Source: Veillonella_A intestinalis (GTDB taxonomy: Bacteria; Bacillota; Negativicutes; Veillonellales; Veillonellaceae). Taken from it: a DNA stretch of 64,000 nucleotides. Below, piece by piece: positions 1 through 8,243 of the stretch; the stretch's first letter is position 1, and the number at the start of each line of letters is the position of its first letter. Made by a program: the position numbers and the translations under genes. The stretch covers positions 1 through 64,000 of the forward strand of contig NZ_CALPCB010000011.1 of the NCBI RefSeq assembly GCF_943192895.1, given 5' to 3'. The notes under the pieces were generated by a model, which saw only the letters and a program-made list of their open reading frames with translations, was not told the DNA's origin and searched no databases.

Positions 1-235
1 AAGATATCTTGGAGCTATTTGCTAGCTCGTTTTCGTTGTTGTTAGCTTAACCGAAGTTATCTAACTTAGAATTTTTTGGTTGGTTTCAACATTGTTGAAA
101 CCCGCACTCTGGCTATGTTCATTTCGTTAGAAATGATTACCTTACATTGTTCAGTTTTCAAAGATCTGCTATCAAACAAAACTTGCAATCTCTGCATATT
201 TTGTTTGCATTTTCTTCGCCATCATCGCTGACGGT
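1..235 (-). other. Probable rRNA operon leader (5' end of rrn transcript)
   Basis: The minus strand downstream of two strong promoters carries no ORF but has leader-like elements. One is a boxA-like antitermination sequence CTTTGAAAACTGAACA at 148-163. The other is a perfect 9-bp-stem hairpin (GGTTTCAAC/GTTGAAACC) at 82-102. The CTTTGAAAACTGAA motif is typical of leaders and spacers in Firmicute rRNA operons. The 16S gene itself would lie left of the window. This is an inference from promoter strength and boxA; a tRNA or other stable RNA operon is possible. Confidence 0.6.
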
Positions 236-241
236 TTTTAC

Positions 242-270
242 ATTGTAACATCATCACTACATTCTGTCAA
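242..270 (-). promoter_or_regulatory. Strong sigma-70 promoter (rrn P2 candidate)
   Basis: On the minus strand a perfect -35 TTGACA (265-270) is followed after exactly 17 bp by -10 TACAAT (242-247). The region just upstream is A/T-rich and could act as an UP element. Transcription would run left, out of the window. Confidence 0.8.
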
Positions 271-430
271 CAACTTTTTACAAGTTTTTGACGAATTTGA
301 AATAAATCAGTTACAACTGACAACACATTTCAATACCTCAGAATTTAATTGCATCCTATTGCAGTGAAAGTGTCTTTGCCTTCACCCTCTGGCTACCTCA
401 TAATTAGTACCCTCAAGTGACGACTTGACT

Positions 431-459
431 ATCTTACCAAAGTAGTCCATAAACGTCAA
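431..459 (-). promoter_or_regulatory. Strong sigma-70 promoter (rrn P1 candidate)
   Basis: On the minus strand -35 TTGACG (454-459), 17-bp spacer, -10 TAAGAT (431-436), preceded by an A-tract. It lies 189 bp upstream of the second promoter in the same orientation. Tandem promoters are the usual arrangement for rRNA operons. Confidence 0.75.
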
Positions 460-480
460 GCCCTTTTTTCAATTTTTCAC

Positions 481-515
481 AAAAAAGATGTGATGTTATT
501 AATAACATCACATCT
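481..515 (-). terminator. Intrinsic terminator of pepT (perfect 30-bp palindrome)
   Basis: Positions 486-515 form a perfect palindrome (arms AGATGTGATGTTATT). Read on the minus strand it is followed by six T residues (forward A481-486). It lies downstream of pepT and just upstream of the rrn promoters, so it would insulate them. Confidence 0.75.
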
Positions 516-599
516 ATACTAAATTATTACTTAAAATCTAAACTTTAAAAGTGATTTTGATTTAATTTTTGAGATAATTATTAAAACCCTAATAAAACC

Positions 600-649
600 A
601 ATAGAATTCTAAGATAATTGCCAAAATAGAATTCTAAAAAAATTACCAA
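600..649. repeat. 25-bp tandem repeat, two copies
   Basis: Copies at 600-624 and 625-649 both begin AATAGAATTCTAA and end CCAA, with three mismatches. They lie between the pepT stop codon and its terminator. No function is evident. Confidence 0.7.
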
Positions 650-674
650 ATTTCAAAAAGAATTACTAGCTATT

Positions 675-1940
675 CTAATTAGCTTTTTCATATACTAATT
701 GAATTAAGGTCAATGTCATTTCATAGGACTTATAAAATGACTCCACTGGCAAAAACTCATATTTAGAATGGAAATTATGAGCACCTGTAAAATAATTTGG
801 TGTTAAGATGCCTTTTGTTGAAATAAAAGATCCATCTGTGCCACCACGCATAGCAATTGTTTTCGATGTAATTCCTAGCCGTTCCATAGCCTCATAGACA
901 TAATCAATCGCTTTTTTATTATCGTCTGTTATAGCATCAGCAATATTACCATAGGTATCACTTAATTCACACGTAACCATGGCTCTCGGATATTGCGCTT
1001 GAAGTTTCGCTACATTTTCTTTAATCAATTCTTTCTTTGCTTCATATTTCACTTTGTCATGATCTCTAATATTCAGTGAAACTATCGCCGTTGACTGATT
1101 AGATTGCACCCCTTGGCACCAAATATACCCTTCTTTACCTTCTGTGCATTCTGGAGTTTCTTCGCGATTAAACATATTAATAAAGTCTACCGCCACTAAT
1201 GTAGGATTCACCAATACCCCTTTAGCACTCATAGGATGTGCACTAACCCCTTGAATCGTTACCGTACCACTGCCAGCATTGAACGTTTCATAAACTACTT
1301 CACCTAGTTCACAAGAGTCAATCGTATATGCAAAATCTACAGGGAATTTTGTATAATCCATATTTTTTGAGCCAAATAAGCCTACTTCTTCATCTGGCAC
1401 AAAGGCTACATAAATGTCACCATGATAACGTGATGTATCATCTACCAAGGTATGTAAAGCTGTCATAATATTAGCAATTGCCGATTTATTATCAGCGCCT
1501 AACACACTTGTTCCATCTGAAACGATAATATCCTGTCCCTCATAAGCTGCTAATTCTGGATGTTCAGCTCGTTTCATCGTAATAGAAGCTAACTCATTTA
1601 GTATAATGTCGCCCCCATCATAATTGTGAACAATATGTGGATGTACTTCTGGTGATAAACTCACATCTACAGTGTCTACATGAGCACAAAAACCAACAGC
1701 TGGCACAGTGCCAGTAAAGTTATCCGGCAAATGAGCTGGTAAACGCCCCGTTAAAACAGCTTTATCACTGATATGTAAATCAACTAAACCAAGGGCATCA
1801 CATTCTTCACGCAAAAGATGAATCATATCCCATTGACTGTCTGTACTTGGTACCTGTACACCTCCATTTGATTTACTCTGTGAAGGCACCTGCACATATT
1901 TCAAAAAACGTTCTACTAATTCCTCTCGTTTCACCAACAT
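675..1940 (-). CDS. pepT: Peptidase T (tripeptide aminopeptidase)
   Basis: A 421-residue M20 metallopeptidase, full length for PepT. It removes N-terminal residues from tripeptides in the cytoplasm. Metal-site motifs are in order: HVDT (H87, D89), LGADNKS (D150), PDEE (E184/E185), D208, and a C-terminal AHNFHSKYE carrying the last His ligand. The start is ATG behind AAGGAGG with 7-nt spacing. It lies 12 nt downstream of the AbgT-family transporter and is probably co-transcribed with it, suggesting uptake and breakdown of small peptides or acyl-glutamate conjugates. That coupling is inference; the enzyme family call is firm. Confidence 0.95.
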   Translation of the reverse strand: MLVKREELVERFLKYVQVPSQSKSNGGVQVPSTDSQWDMIHLLREECDALGLVDLHISDKAVLTGRLPAHLPDNFTGTVPAVGFCAHVDTVDVSLSPEVHPHIVHNYDGGDIILNELASITMKRAEHPELAAYEGQDIIVSDGTSVLGADNKSAIANIMTALHTLVDDTSRYHGDIYVAFVPDEEVGLFGSKNMDYTKFPVDFAYTIDSCELGEVVYETFNAGSGTVTIQGVSAHPMSAKGVLVNPTLVAVDFINMFNREETPECTEGKEGYIWCQGVQSNQSTAIVSLNIRDHDKVKYEAKKELIKENVAKLQAQYPRAMVTCELSDTYGNIADAITDDNKKAIDYVYEAMERLGITSKTIAMRGGTDGSFISTKGILTPNYFTGAHNFHSKYEFLPVESFYKSYEMTLTLIQLVYEKAN

Positions 1941-1952
1941 TAGGAAACCTCC

Positions 1953-3527
1953 TTAAAACATTTGACGTGGATATACATAATCAGCTTGGAAACCAAGTGG
2001 AATGTTTAACCACCAGAAAATATATAATACTATTGTTAGAGCAATTAATAAGGCAATCGTATGTGGCAACATCAAACTACTTAATGTGCCTACACCGGTT
2101 TTTTTGTAATATTTTTGACAATAAATAATGATTAACGGATAGAATGCAAACATAGGTGTGCATACGTTAACTGCAGAGTCACTAATTCTAAATGCAGCTT
2201 GCGTTAATTCAGGCGCAATACCAACTGACATAAGCATAGGCACAAAAATCGGTGCCAAAATAGACCATTTAGCAGAAGCTGAAGTAATTAATAAATTGAG
2301 CAAACCTACAAACACGATAATGCCAAAAACCGTCACTTGTGGTGGTAATGCCAATGATTTTAGGAATTCAGCCCCAGCAATCGCAATTAAAGCACCCAAA
2401 TTGGAAGCGCCAAACGCATACATAAATTGAGCCGCAAAGAAGTAGAATACAATTAATTGTACTAAAGTATGAGTTATTTCTTCCATAGATTTAGTAAAGT
2501 CTTTGGAACTCTTGAAATTACCACTAATAATCCCATACACAATGCCTGGAATGGCACTTAAAAGAAAAATAACTGCTACAATCGATTGCATAATAGGCGC
2601 TTTAAAACTTGCAATATTGCCATCTGGATCACGAAGCAAAGAATCAGCTGGCATTAAGGCTAACACTAAGCCAACTAGCATTAATAAGAGGACAACTGAT
2701 GCAATATAAAATGCTCTATTTTCTTTGGCTGTTATTGGTTTCATTGCATCTTCGGATACATCTAAATCAGCATCCAAAGGACAAGCTTTGCGACACCATG
2801 GCTCTGTAATTTTCTCTGTAACCCACCAACAAACAAAAATAACCGGTACTGTAGCAACTACAGAAAAGAAGTAGTTACAAAGTACATTCACTTCATAAGA
2901 CGGGTCTATTAATTGCGCTGCCATTTGTGTGAAACCTTGAATAACTGGATCAATTGCAGATGGTGTATAGTTAGCTGCAAAGGCACCTGCAATCCCTGCA
3001 AATGAAGCCGCTACCCCTGCTAACGGATGCTTCCCTGATGCATAAAATAAATAAGCGGCAATAGGAATAATAATCATATAACCACTATCTGGAGCCAAAT
3101 GACTAAGCATACCAACAATAATAACTATTGGCGTTAATAAAAATTTAGGCGTAATTACCAAAATCTTCTTTAAACCAGTATTAATATAACCAGATCCTTG
3201 AGCAATCCCAATCCCTAAAGTAGCTACAATAACCATACTCAATGGTGGGAACCCTGCAAAATTACCAACCATTTTTGTCATCAATGTTACCAACGACTCT
3301 GCGGATAACATATTAGTGACCATAATTTCTTTTCCAGTAGTTGGATGAATATAGCCAAAGTGCATAGTTGAGAAAAACGCTGATGTTACACAAGTAATAA
3401 CAAAAGCGCCAATAAATAGCATTGTAATATCGGGAATTTTATTCCCCATCCGTTCTAGCCATCCTAAAAATCCACCAACCGGTTGTACATCATTTATATT
3501 CGGTTGATTTGATTGCTGATTAGCCAT
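1953..3527 (-). CDS. AbgT-family transporter (p-aminobenzoyl-glutamate / dipeptide type)
   Basis: A 524-residue inner-membrane protein with about 12 hydrophobic segments and the AbgT signatures: an N-terminal GWLERMGNKIPDIT-like segment, the APDSGYMIIIPIAAYLF segment and NLLITSASAKWSILAPIFVPM. The founding member imports p-aminobenzoyl-glutamate in E. coli. Other members export sulfonamides, so the substrate is open. ATG start behind AAGGGG. It is the first gene of an abgT-pepT operon driven by the promoter at 3675-3703. Veillonella-type bacteria live on organic acids and peptides, which fits but does not prove peptide import. Confidence 0.88.
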   Translation of the reverse strand: MANQQSNQPNINDVQPVGGFLGWLERMGNKIPDITMLFIGAFVITCVTSAFFSTMHFGYIHPTTGKEIMVTNMLSAESLVTLMTKMVGNFAGFPPLSMVIVATLGIGIAQGSGYINTGLKKILVITPKFLLTPIVIIVGMLSHLAPDSGYMIIIPIAAYLFYASGKHPLAGVAASFAGIAGAFAANYTPSAIDPVIQGFTQMAAQLIDPSYEVNVLCNYFFSVVATVPVIFVCWWVTEKITEPWCRKACPLDADLDVSEDAMKPITAKENRAFYIASVVLLLMLVGLVLALMPADSLLRDPDGNIASFKAPIMQSIVAVIFLLSAIPGIVYGIISGNFKSSKDFTKSMEEITHTLVQLIVFYFFAAQFMYAFGASNLGALIAIAGAEFLKSLALPPQVTVFGIIVFVGLLNLLITSASAKWSILAPIFVPMLMSVGIAPELTQAAFRISDSAVNVCTPMFAFYPLIIIYCQKYYKKTGVGTLSSLMLPHTIALLIALTIVLYIFWWLNIPLGFQADYVYPRQMF

Positions 3528-3674
3528 ACAAGCACCCCTTTCTTACCCATATATGAATGCCATTAGCGTTGAATTCTATTAGCATTGCTACTATTTGTAA
3601 TAACTACTAGATTATCCACACAAACTAGAGCCACCTCCCTTTTAGGATTTAACCTATCTATTAGTATTACTACC

Positions 3675-3703
3675 ATACTATCAATCCGTCTATATTATGT
3701 CAA
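3675..3703 (-). promoter_or_regulatory. Promoter of abgT-pepT
   Basis: Minus strand -35 TTGACA (3698-3703), 17-bp spacer, -10 TAGTAT (3675-3680). The transcript would carry a leader of roughly 140 nt before abgT. Confidence 0.65.
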
Positions 3704-3705
3704 TT

Positions 3706-3741
3706 GACAGTATACATTTGTTTTTAATATATACTGTATAC
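3706..3741. promoter_or_regulatory. Candidate operator: two GTATAC boxes upstream of the abgT promoter
   Basis: Two GTATAC hexamers (about 3709-3714 and 3736-3741) lie just upstream of the -35 box. The flanks CAGTATA and TATACTG form an inverted repeat. Position and symmetry suggest a regulator site; the regulator is unknown. Confidence 0.4.
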
Positions 3742-3776
3742 AAAAAAACACGCCAAGAATTTTATCTTAGCGTGTT
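3742..3776 (-). terminator. Intrinsic terminator of the MFS gene
   Basis: Imperfect 12-bp stem (AACACGC.. / ..GCGTGTT, 3747-3758 with 3765-3776), followed on the minus strand by seven T residues (forward A3742-3748). Confidence 0.85.
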
Positions 3777-3789
3777 AACTTATAAGCCT

Positions 3790-4998
3790 TTACATATCTT
3801 GTTTATAAAAACGTTTCACATAAAAGTGATAAATAAAGAGTCCTGCAATAGCGATACAGGCATTAATTTGGTACATCATGGCAAAACCAACCCAACCAAT
3901 GACCAAACTTAAAATAGCAGATCCCAAACCTACACCAATATCAAGAGATAAGAAATACGTTGCATTAGCGGCCCCTGCCCGTTCAGAAGCTGCCGCTTGC
4001 ACTCCTAGTGTTTGAAATGCAGGACTAATTGCACCATAGCCTAAACCAATAATAGGTGCCGAAGCAATAATCCACCAAGGAGACGTTGCCAAACTTAATA
4101 TAATAATCCCAATAAAATATAGGATAAATCCAGGATAAATAAGCTTATTCGCTCCTAATTGGTCAAAAGCTCTGCCTACCCAAGGGCGCGTAACAACAAT
4201 AGTAACAGCAAATAGCACAAAGAATATACTAGCCATTGTGCCTTGTCCCATTTCAGTCATCATAATAGGTACAAATACTAAAACACCAGAGTAACTAAAG
4301 CTAATAAATACACCAATGATAGCCCAAGGCAAAGTATTTCTTTCAAAGAAACGATCAAAATTCCACGGTCTTTTTTTAGCTAGCCGTGGTAAAGCTAACT
4401 CTTCATTCAACCGCTTACGATTAGCTGCATAAAAGCCTAAAAAAGCAGATATGCTCAAAAATATAAAAAATGCATCCGTTCCCCATAAGTCTAATATAGT
4501 TAAACCTAAGAAAGGACCAATAACCATGGCTACATTGACAAAGACGGAAAAATAGCCAATCCCTTCTCCCTTGCGATGTTTAGGTAAGACTAATACAGCA
4601 ACCGCAGCTACCGCCGTCGTACCTATGGCAAAAATCATACCGTGTAACAAACGCAATAGAAAAATTAAATCCATAGAAGTAGTAAAATTAAAAGCAATCA
4701 TAATAAGCAAAAATATGCCTGTTGTTAAAAACAATACCTTTCGCTTATCAAAGCCATCTATAATTTCACCGGCAAATGGTCTACACAAAATAGTACCAAT
4801 TTGAAAATATGTCATAGCTAAGCCCGCTTGAAACGCAGTTCCCCCATAAACTGCTGTAATAATTAATGGCAAGCCTGCAATTAGTACATACTGACTCATA
4901 TAAAATAAACAGCTACTAAGTCCACAGCCCAAAAACTCAGCGCTCCAAATTTTATTCGCTTTTTCAGAGTGAGCCAATGCCATATTCTGTTCTTCCAT
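3790..4998 (-). CDS. MFS transporter, probable drug/metabolite exporter
   Basis: A 402-residue protein with about 12 membrane segments. An FDKRKVLF segment in the loop between TM2 and TM3 resembles the MFS loop motif, and TM5 contains a G-x-x-x-G-P motif (VAMVIGPFLG). The chosen ATG at 4998 follows AAAGGAGAG at ideal spacing; an upstream TTG at 5037 would place the ribosome site inside the gene. It is a single-gene unit with its own terminator. The substrate cannot be read from sequence; similarity is to 12-TM antiporters of the arabinose/multidrug type. Confidence 0.85.
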   Translation of the reverse strand: MEEQNMALAHSEKANKIWSAEFLGCGLSSCLFYMSQYVLIAGLPLIITAVYGGTAFQAGLAMTYFQIGTILCRPFAGEIIDGFDKRKVLFLTTGIFLLIMIAFNFTTSMDLIFLLRLLHGMIFAIGTTAVAAVAVLVLPKHRKGEGIGYFSVFVNVAMVIGPFLGLTILDLWGTDAFFIFLSISAFLGFYAANRKRLNEELALPRLAKKRPWNFDRFFERNTLPWAIIGVFISFSYSGVLVFVPIMMTEMGQGTMASIFFVLFAVTIVVTRPWVGRAFDQLGANKLIYPGFILYFIGIIILSLATSPWWIIASAPIIGLGYGAISPAFQTLGVQAAASERAGAANATYFLSLDIGVGLGSAILSLVIGWVGFAMMYQINACIAIAGLFIYHFYVKRFYKQDM

Positions 4999-5021
4999 AT
5001 CTCTCTCCTTTCTGAAAACGT

Positions 5022-5053
5022 AAAACACAGTAGCCAAAAGGCCACTGTGTTTT
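5022..5053 (-). terminator. Intrinsic terminator after secF
   Basis: Hairpin with stem AAAACACAGT / ACTGTGTTTT extended by GCC/GGC around an AAAA loop. On the minus strand the last arm ends in a run of T. It lies between secF and the MFS gene. Confidence 0.75.
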
Positions 5054-5119
5054 CAAATGTCAAAACTCAATTTAGTCTATTAACAACAGACTTGCGTAAT
5101 AAAGAATTAACTAACGATA

Positions 5120-6019
5120 CTAAGCTTTAACTGCATTACGAATATCTTTTTTATTACGACTTTTCCAAATAGCCCAAATCGAAGTAGCTACACAAATAGA
5201 AGAATAAGCACCGCTAACGAAACCTACAATCATACAAAGGGCAAAGTTCTTCGTTGTATCGCCACCGAAGAAGTACAAGGAGCAACATGCAAATAATACA
5301 GTTGATAAAGTGTAACAACTACGATGAATACTTTGAGCAATACTTGCATTTGCTAAGTCAGCAAAAGTATCAGACCGTTTGTGAGTATGCGTGTTTTCAC
5401 GAATACGGTCAAAAATAACAACAGATTCATTCATAGAATAACCGATTACAGTAAGTATCGCAGCCAAGAATGAGGCGTCAATTTCTAACTGGAAGAAGGA
5501 AAATACACCTAATACCATAATCAAATCATGAAAGATAGCTGCCAACGAAGAAAAGGCTATACGATATTCAAAACGATAAGAAATATAAGCCGCTAATACC
5601 AAGAACGAAATGGCCAAGTTAATCAACGCATGTTCAGTAACTTCAGAGCCAATAACAGCCCCTACCGATTCCACACGTTTAACTTCATTAGGACCTACAT
5701 TTTTATTTAAGCTATTAACAATAGCCGCACTTTCATTAGCATCAAGGTTACGTGTACGAATGATAACATCATCCCCTTCAGTGGCAGAGCTTTCTCCAGA
5801 CAACTGAATAATGGCATTTTCTAAACCGAATTGTTTCAAATCTTCACGCACTTGAGACACTTGTACTGGTTGTTCAAACCGAACTTCTACAATCGTACCA
5901 CCAGTATAATCAATGCCCCAGTTAAAACCTTTTACAAAGATAGATGCTAAACTAGCAATCACTAAGATTGAAGACAAAATAAACCACCAACGGTGATGTT
6001 TAATAACATCAAAACGCAT
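5120..6019 (-). CDS. secF: Protein translocase subunit SecF
   Basis: A 299-residue inner-membrane protein with an N-terminal TM followed by a periplasmic domain. The SecF motif GIDYTGGTIVEVRF is at about residues 34-47. A cluster of five TM segments fills the second half, including VIGYSMNESVVIFDRIRE. With SecD it uses the proton-motive force to help pull preproteins across the membrane. Its ATG overlaps the secD stop codon (TAATG), so translation is coupled. It is the last gene of the ruvC-to-secF block, followed by a terminator. Confidence 0.96.
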   Translation of the reverse strand: MRFDVIKHHRWWFILSSILVIASLASIFVKGFNWGIDYTGGTIVEVRFEQPVQVSQVREDLKQFGLENAIIQLSGESSATEGDDVIIRTRNLDANESAAIVNSLNKNVGPNEVKRVESVGAVIGSEVTEHALINLAISFLVLAAYISYRFEYRIAFSSLAAIFHDLIMVLGVFSFFQLEIDASFLAAILTVIGYSMNESVVIFDRIRENTHTHKRSDTFADLANASIAQSIHRSCYTLSTVLFACCSLYFFGGDTTKNFALCMIVGFVSGAYSSICVATSIWAIWKSRNKKDIRNAVKA

Positions 6020-7275
6020 TATTTTTTGCCTCCTTTCTTATATAATTCCATAGTAGCTGTAGGCGATACATTGGCACCATACCAGAATGGATGGTTCGTT
6101 AAATTACATTCAATGAGCATCCGTAATAAGTATCGGCTTACAAAAACAGCGGTAATCATACTAATTAATACACCTAGGCCCAAAGTAACCGCGAAGCCAC
6201 GCACAGAACCAGATCCAAGCACAAATAGGATGGCTGCCGTAATCATAACGGATACGTTAGCATCTACGATAGTTGCAAAGGCGCGGCGGAAACCAGATTC
6301 CATAGACATACGCAAGGTTTTCCCCACTTGTACCTCTTCTTTAAAACGTTCAAAGATAAGGATATTCGCATCTACCGCAACCCCCATAGAAAGAATAATA
6401 CCGGCAATACCTGGCAATGTTAAAGTAGCCTCTAAGAAATGCAACACTGCAAGTAACGCTAATACATAGATTAACAGTGCCATCGTCGCCACAAAACCAG
6501 ACACACGATATAGTACAAGCATAAAAGCTACAATTAAGCCAATCCCTACAGCAAAGGCTGTAACCGATTTATCTTTAGAGTCCTGACCTAATGTTGGACC
6601 CACAGTACGAACTTCCAATACATTTACTTTCACTGGCAATGCCCCTGAACGAAGCAAAATAGCTAAGTTCTTAGCATCATCTAAAGTCTGACTACCAGTA
6701 ATAACTGCTTTACCTCCCGTAATTGGTTCATTAACTACAGGATTAGTCAACTGTTCGCCATCTAAATAAATACCAATATGACGGCCTACATTAGCAGTTG
6801 TCAAATCACCAAACTTCTTGGCCCCTTCGTCAGTAAATTCAATACCAACCATAAACTGTTTATTCTGGCCAATTTGTTCTTTAGCATCTTTTAAATCATT
6901 ACCAGTTAGATGAACAACACCATTTTCATCTTTAAATTCCATAACCGCTGTTTTACCAATAGTTTTAATCGCTTGGTCAGGATCTTTAACCCCTGGTAAT
7001 TCAATAATAATACGTTTTTTACCTTCACGCTGAATTAAAGGTTCAGCTAAGCCCATTTCATTAATACGGCGTTCGAGAATCTGACGAGCTCTATCTACCG
7101 CATCATCTGTTACTTTGTTCTCCCCTGCATCTTCTGCTTCAAGAACAATATGCGTACCACCTTGTAAATCAAGACCTTGTTTAATTGATTGAGCTAATGG
7201 CCCAATGAAATAAATAAACGCAGCCACAATAATGGCAATGGCCGCAAGAAATTTTGCCAGCGCCTTACCGTTCAA
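6019..7275 (-). CDS. secD: Protein translocase subunit SecD
   Basis: A 418-residue SecD: N-terminal TM, then GLDLQGGTHIVLEAE (the conserved D1 motif), a periplasmic domain with RRINEMGLAEPLIQ, and a six-TM RND-like domain with GIILSMGVAVDANILIFERFKEE. It is shorter than E. coli SecD (about 615) but normal for Firmicutes. The start is TTG at 7275 behind AGGGGG with 6-nt spacing, and no nearer ATG fits. Directly upstream are MTHFS and yajC; YajC is the accessory subunit of the SecDF complex. Confidence 0.96.
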   Translation of the reverse strand: MNGKALAKFLAAIAIIVAAFIYFIGPLAQSIKQGLDLQGGTHIVLEAEDAGENKVTDDAVDRARQILERRINEMGLAEPLIQREGKKRIIIELPGVKDPDQAIKTIGKTAVMEFKDENGVVHLTGNDLKDAKEQIGQNKQFMVGIEFTDEGAKKFGDLTTANVGRHIGIYLDGEQLTNPVVNEPITGGKAVITGSQTLDDAKNLAILLRSGALPVKVNVLEVRTVGPTLGQDSKDKSVTAFAVGIGLIVAFMLVLYRVSGFVATMALLIYVLALLAVLHFLEATLTLPGIAGIILSMGVAVDANILIFERFKEEVQVGKTLRMSMESGFRRAFATIVDANVSVMITAAILFVLGSGSVRGFAVTLGLGVLISMITAVFVSRYLLRMLIECNLTNHPFWYGANVSPTATMELYKKGGKK

Positions 7276-7344
7276 AATATGCCCCCTCCTTAATTTTACA
7301 CATCTAAAAGATTGTTAATTTAAGTAACCCTTTTACAATATAAA

Positions 7345-7920
7345 TTACTTAAATTGTAAACTCTGTTTGTCTGTAATCAACGCACCTAACCGTTTGTCAT
7401 GAACATCCATGGGAATTGATTCCGACACAACTTGTGTGTCCCAAGCAACACCCACACAACGTTCAGCCGATACATCAGCTAAAAAGCGATCATAATAACC
7501 AGCTCCCATGCCCATGCGGCCACCAGCTACATCAAAAGCTACGCCAGGTACTAAAATCAAGTCTAAGTCTGTAGGTGCTATACATTCATATGGTTCTGCT
7601 GGAATCCGAATTCGTAAAACACCTAGTGTAATAGCCTCTAAACTTTTTAGTTCTGCTGCTATCATCTCTGTTTTACTAACACAAACAGGTACATATACTT
7701 TCTTACCTGCTGCTAAGGCCTTTTCAATTAACCTATCTAAATTAGCTTCTTTGGGCATCGCTAAATACGCCATGATTGTATGAGCCTTTTTATAGGCCTC
7801 ACTGGCCATAATACGTTCGCAAAGGGCTTGGCCTCGCTCGTTGCATTCACCCTCAGACATGGCTTGGCGCCTTGCTTTAAAAGCAAGGCGCATCGTTTGC
7901 TTATCCATATTATTTGTCAT
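7345..7920 (-). CDS. 5-formyltetrahydrofolate cyclo-ligase
   Basis: A 191-residue cytoplasmic enzyme that converts 5-formyl-THF to 5,10-methenyl-THF using ATP. Family signatures present are an N-terminal KQTMRLAFKARR basic segment, KKVYVPVC and the ATP-binding GRMGMGAGYYDRFL (G-x-G-x-G-Y-Y-D). The start overlaps the end of yajC by 11 nt; an in-frame ATG four codons later is possible. Its position between yajC and secD is unusual for the conserved yajC-secD-secF order. Confidence 0.92.
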   Translation of the reverse strand: MTNNMDKQTMRLAFKARRQAMSEGECNERGQALCERIMASEAYKKAHTIMAYLAMPKEANLDRLIEKALAAGKKVYVPVCVSKTEMIAAELKSLEAITLGVLRIRIPAEPYECIAPTDLDLILVPGVAFDVAGGRMGMGAGYYDRFLADVSAERCVGVAWDTQVVSESIPMDVHDKRLGALITDKQSLQFK

Positions 7921-8191
7921 CTTTGCCTAGCACATGTGCTACGCTAGAACGAGCCACTTTAATTTCAACTTTTTCAGCAATTTGAAGCATAATTACTTCA
8001 TCAGACAAAGAATTGATAGTGCCATAAATGCCACCAATCGTTACGATTTTTTGACCTTTTTTCAAGCTATTTAAAAGTTCATTACGAGCTTTTTGCTGTT
8101 TTTTCTGTGGACGATACAAAAGGAAATAAAAAATTACCACCATTAACAAAATCGGCCAGCCAGCTTGAAACAATTGTTCTAAATCTGCCAC
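7910..8191 (-). CDS. yajC: Preprotein translocase accessory subunit YajC
   Basis: A 93-residue single-TM protein: the hydrophobic segment about 13-28 is followed by YRPQKKQQKARNELLNSLKKGQKIVTIGGIYG, the YajC signature. It associates with SecDF. The start is GTG at 8191 behind GGAGG. It sits 52 nt downstream of tgt in the usual queA-tgt-yajC order. Confidence 0.95.
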   Translation of the reverse strand: MADLEQLFQAGWPILLMVVIFYFLLYRPQKKQQKARNELLNSLKKGQKIVTIGGIYGTINSLSDEVIMLQIAEKVEIKVARSSVAHVLGKDDK

Positions 8192-8243
8192 TTTGAGTCA
8201 CCTCCAAAACACATCTATCTATATCTTTCAACGTCGTAAGCTC

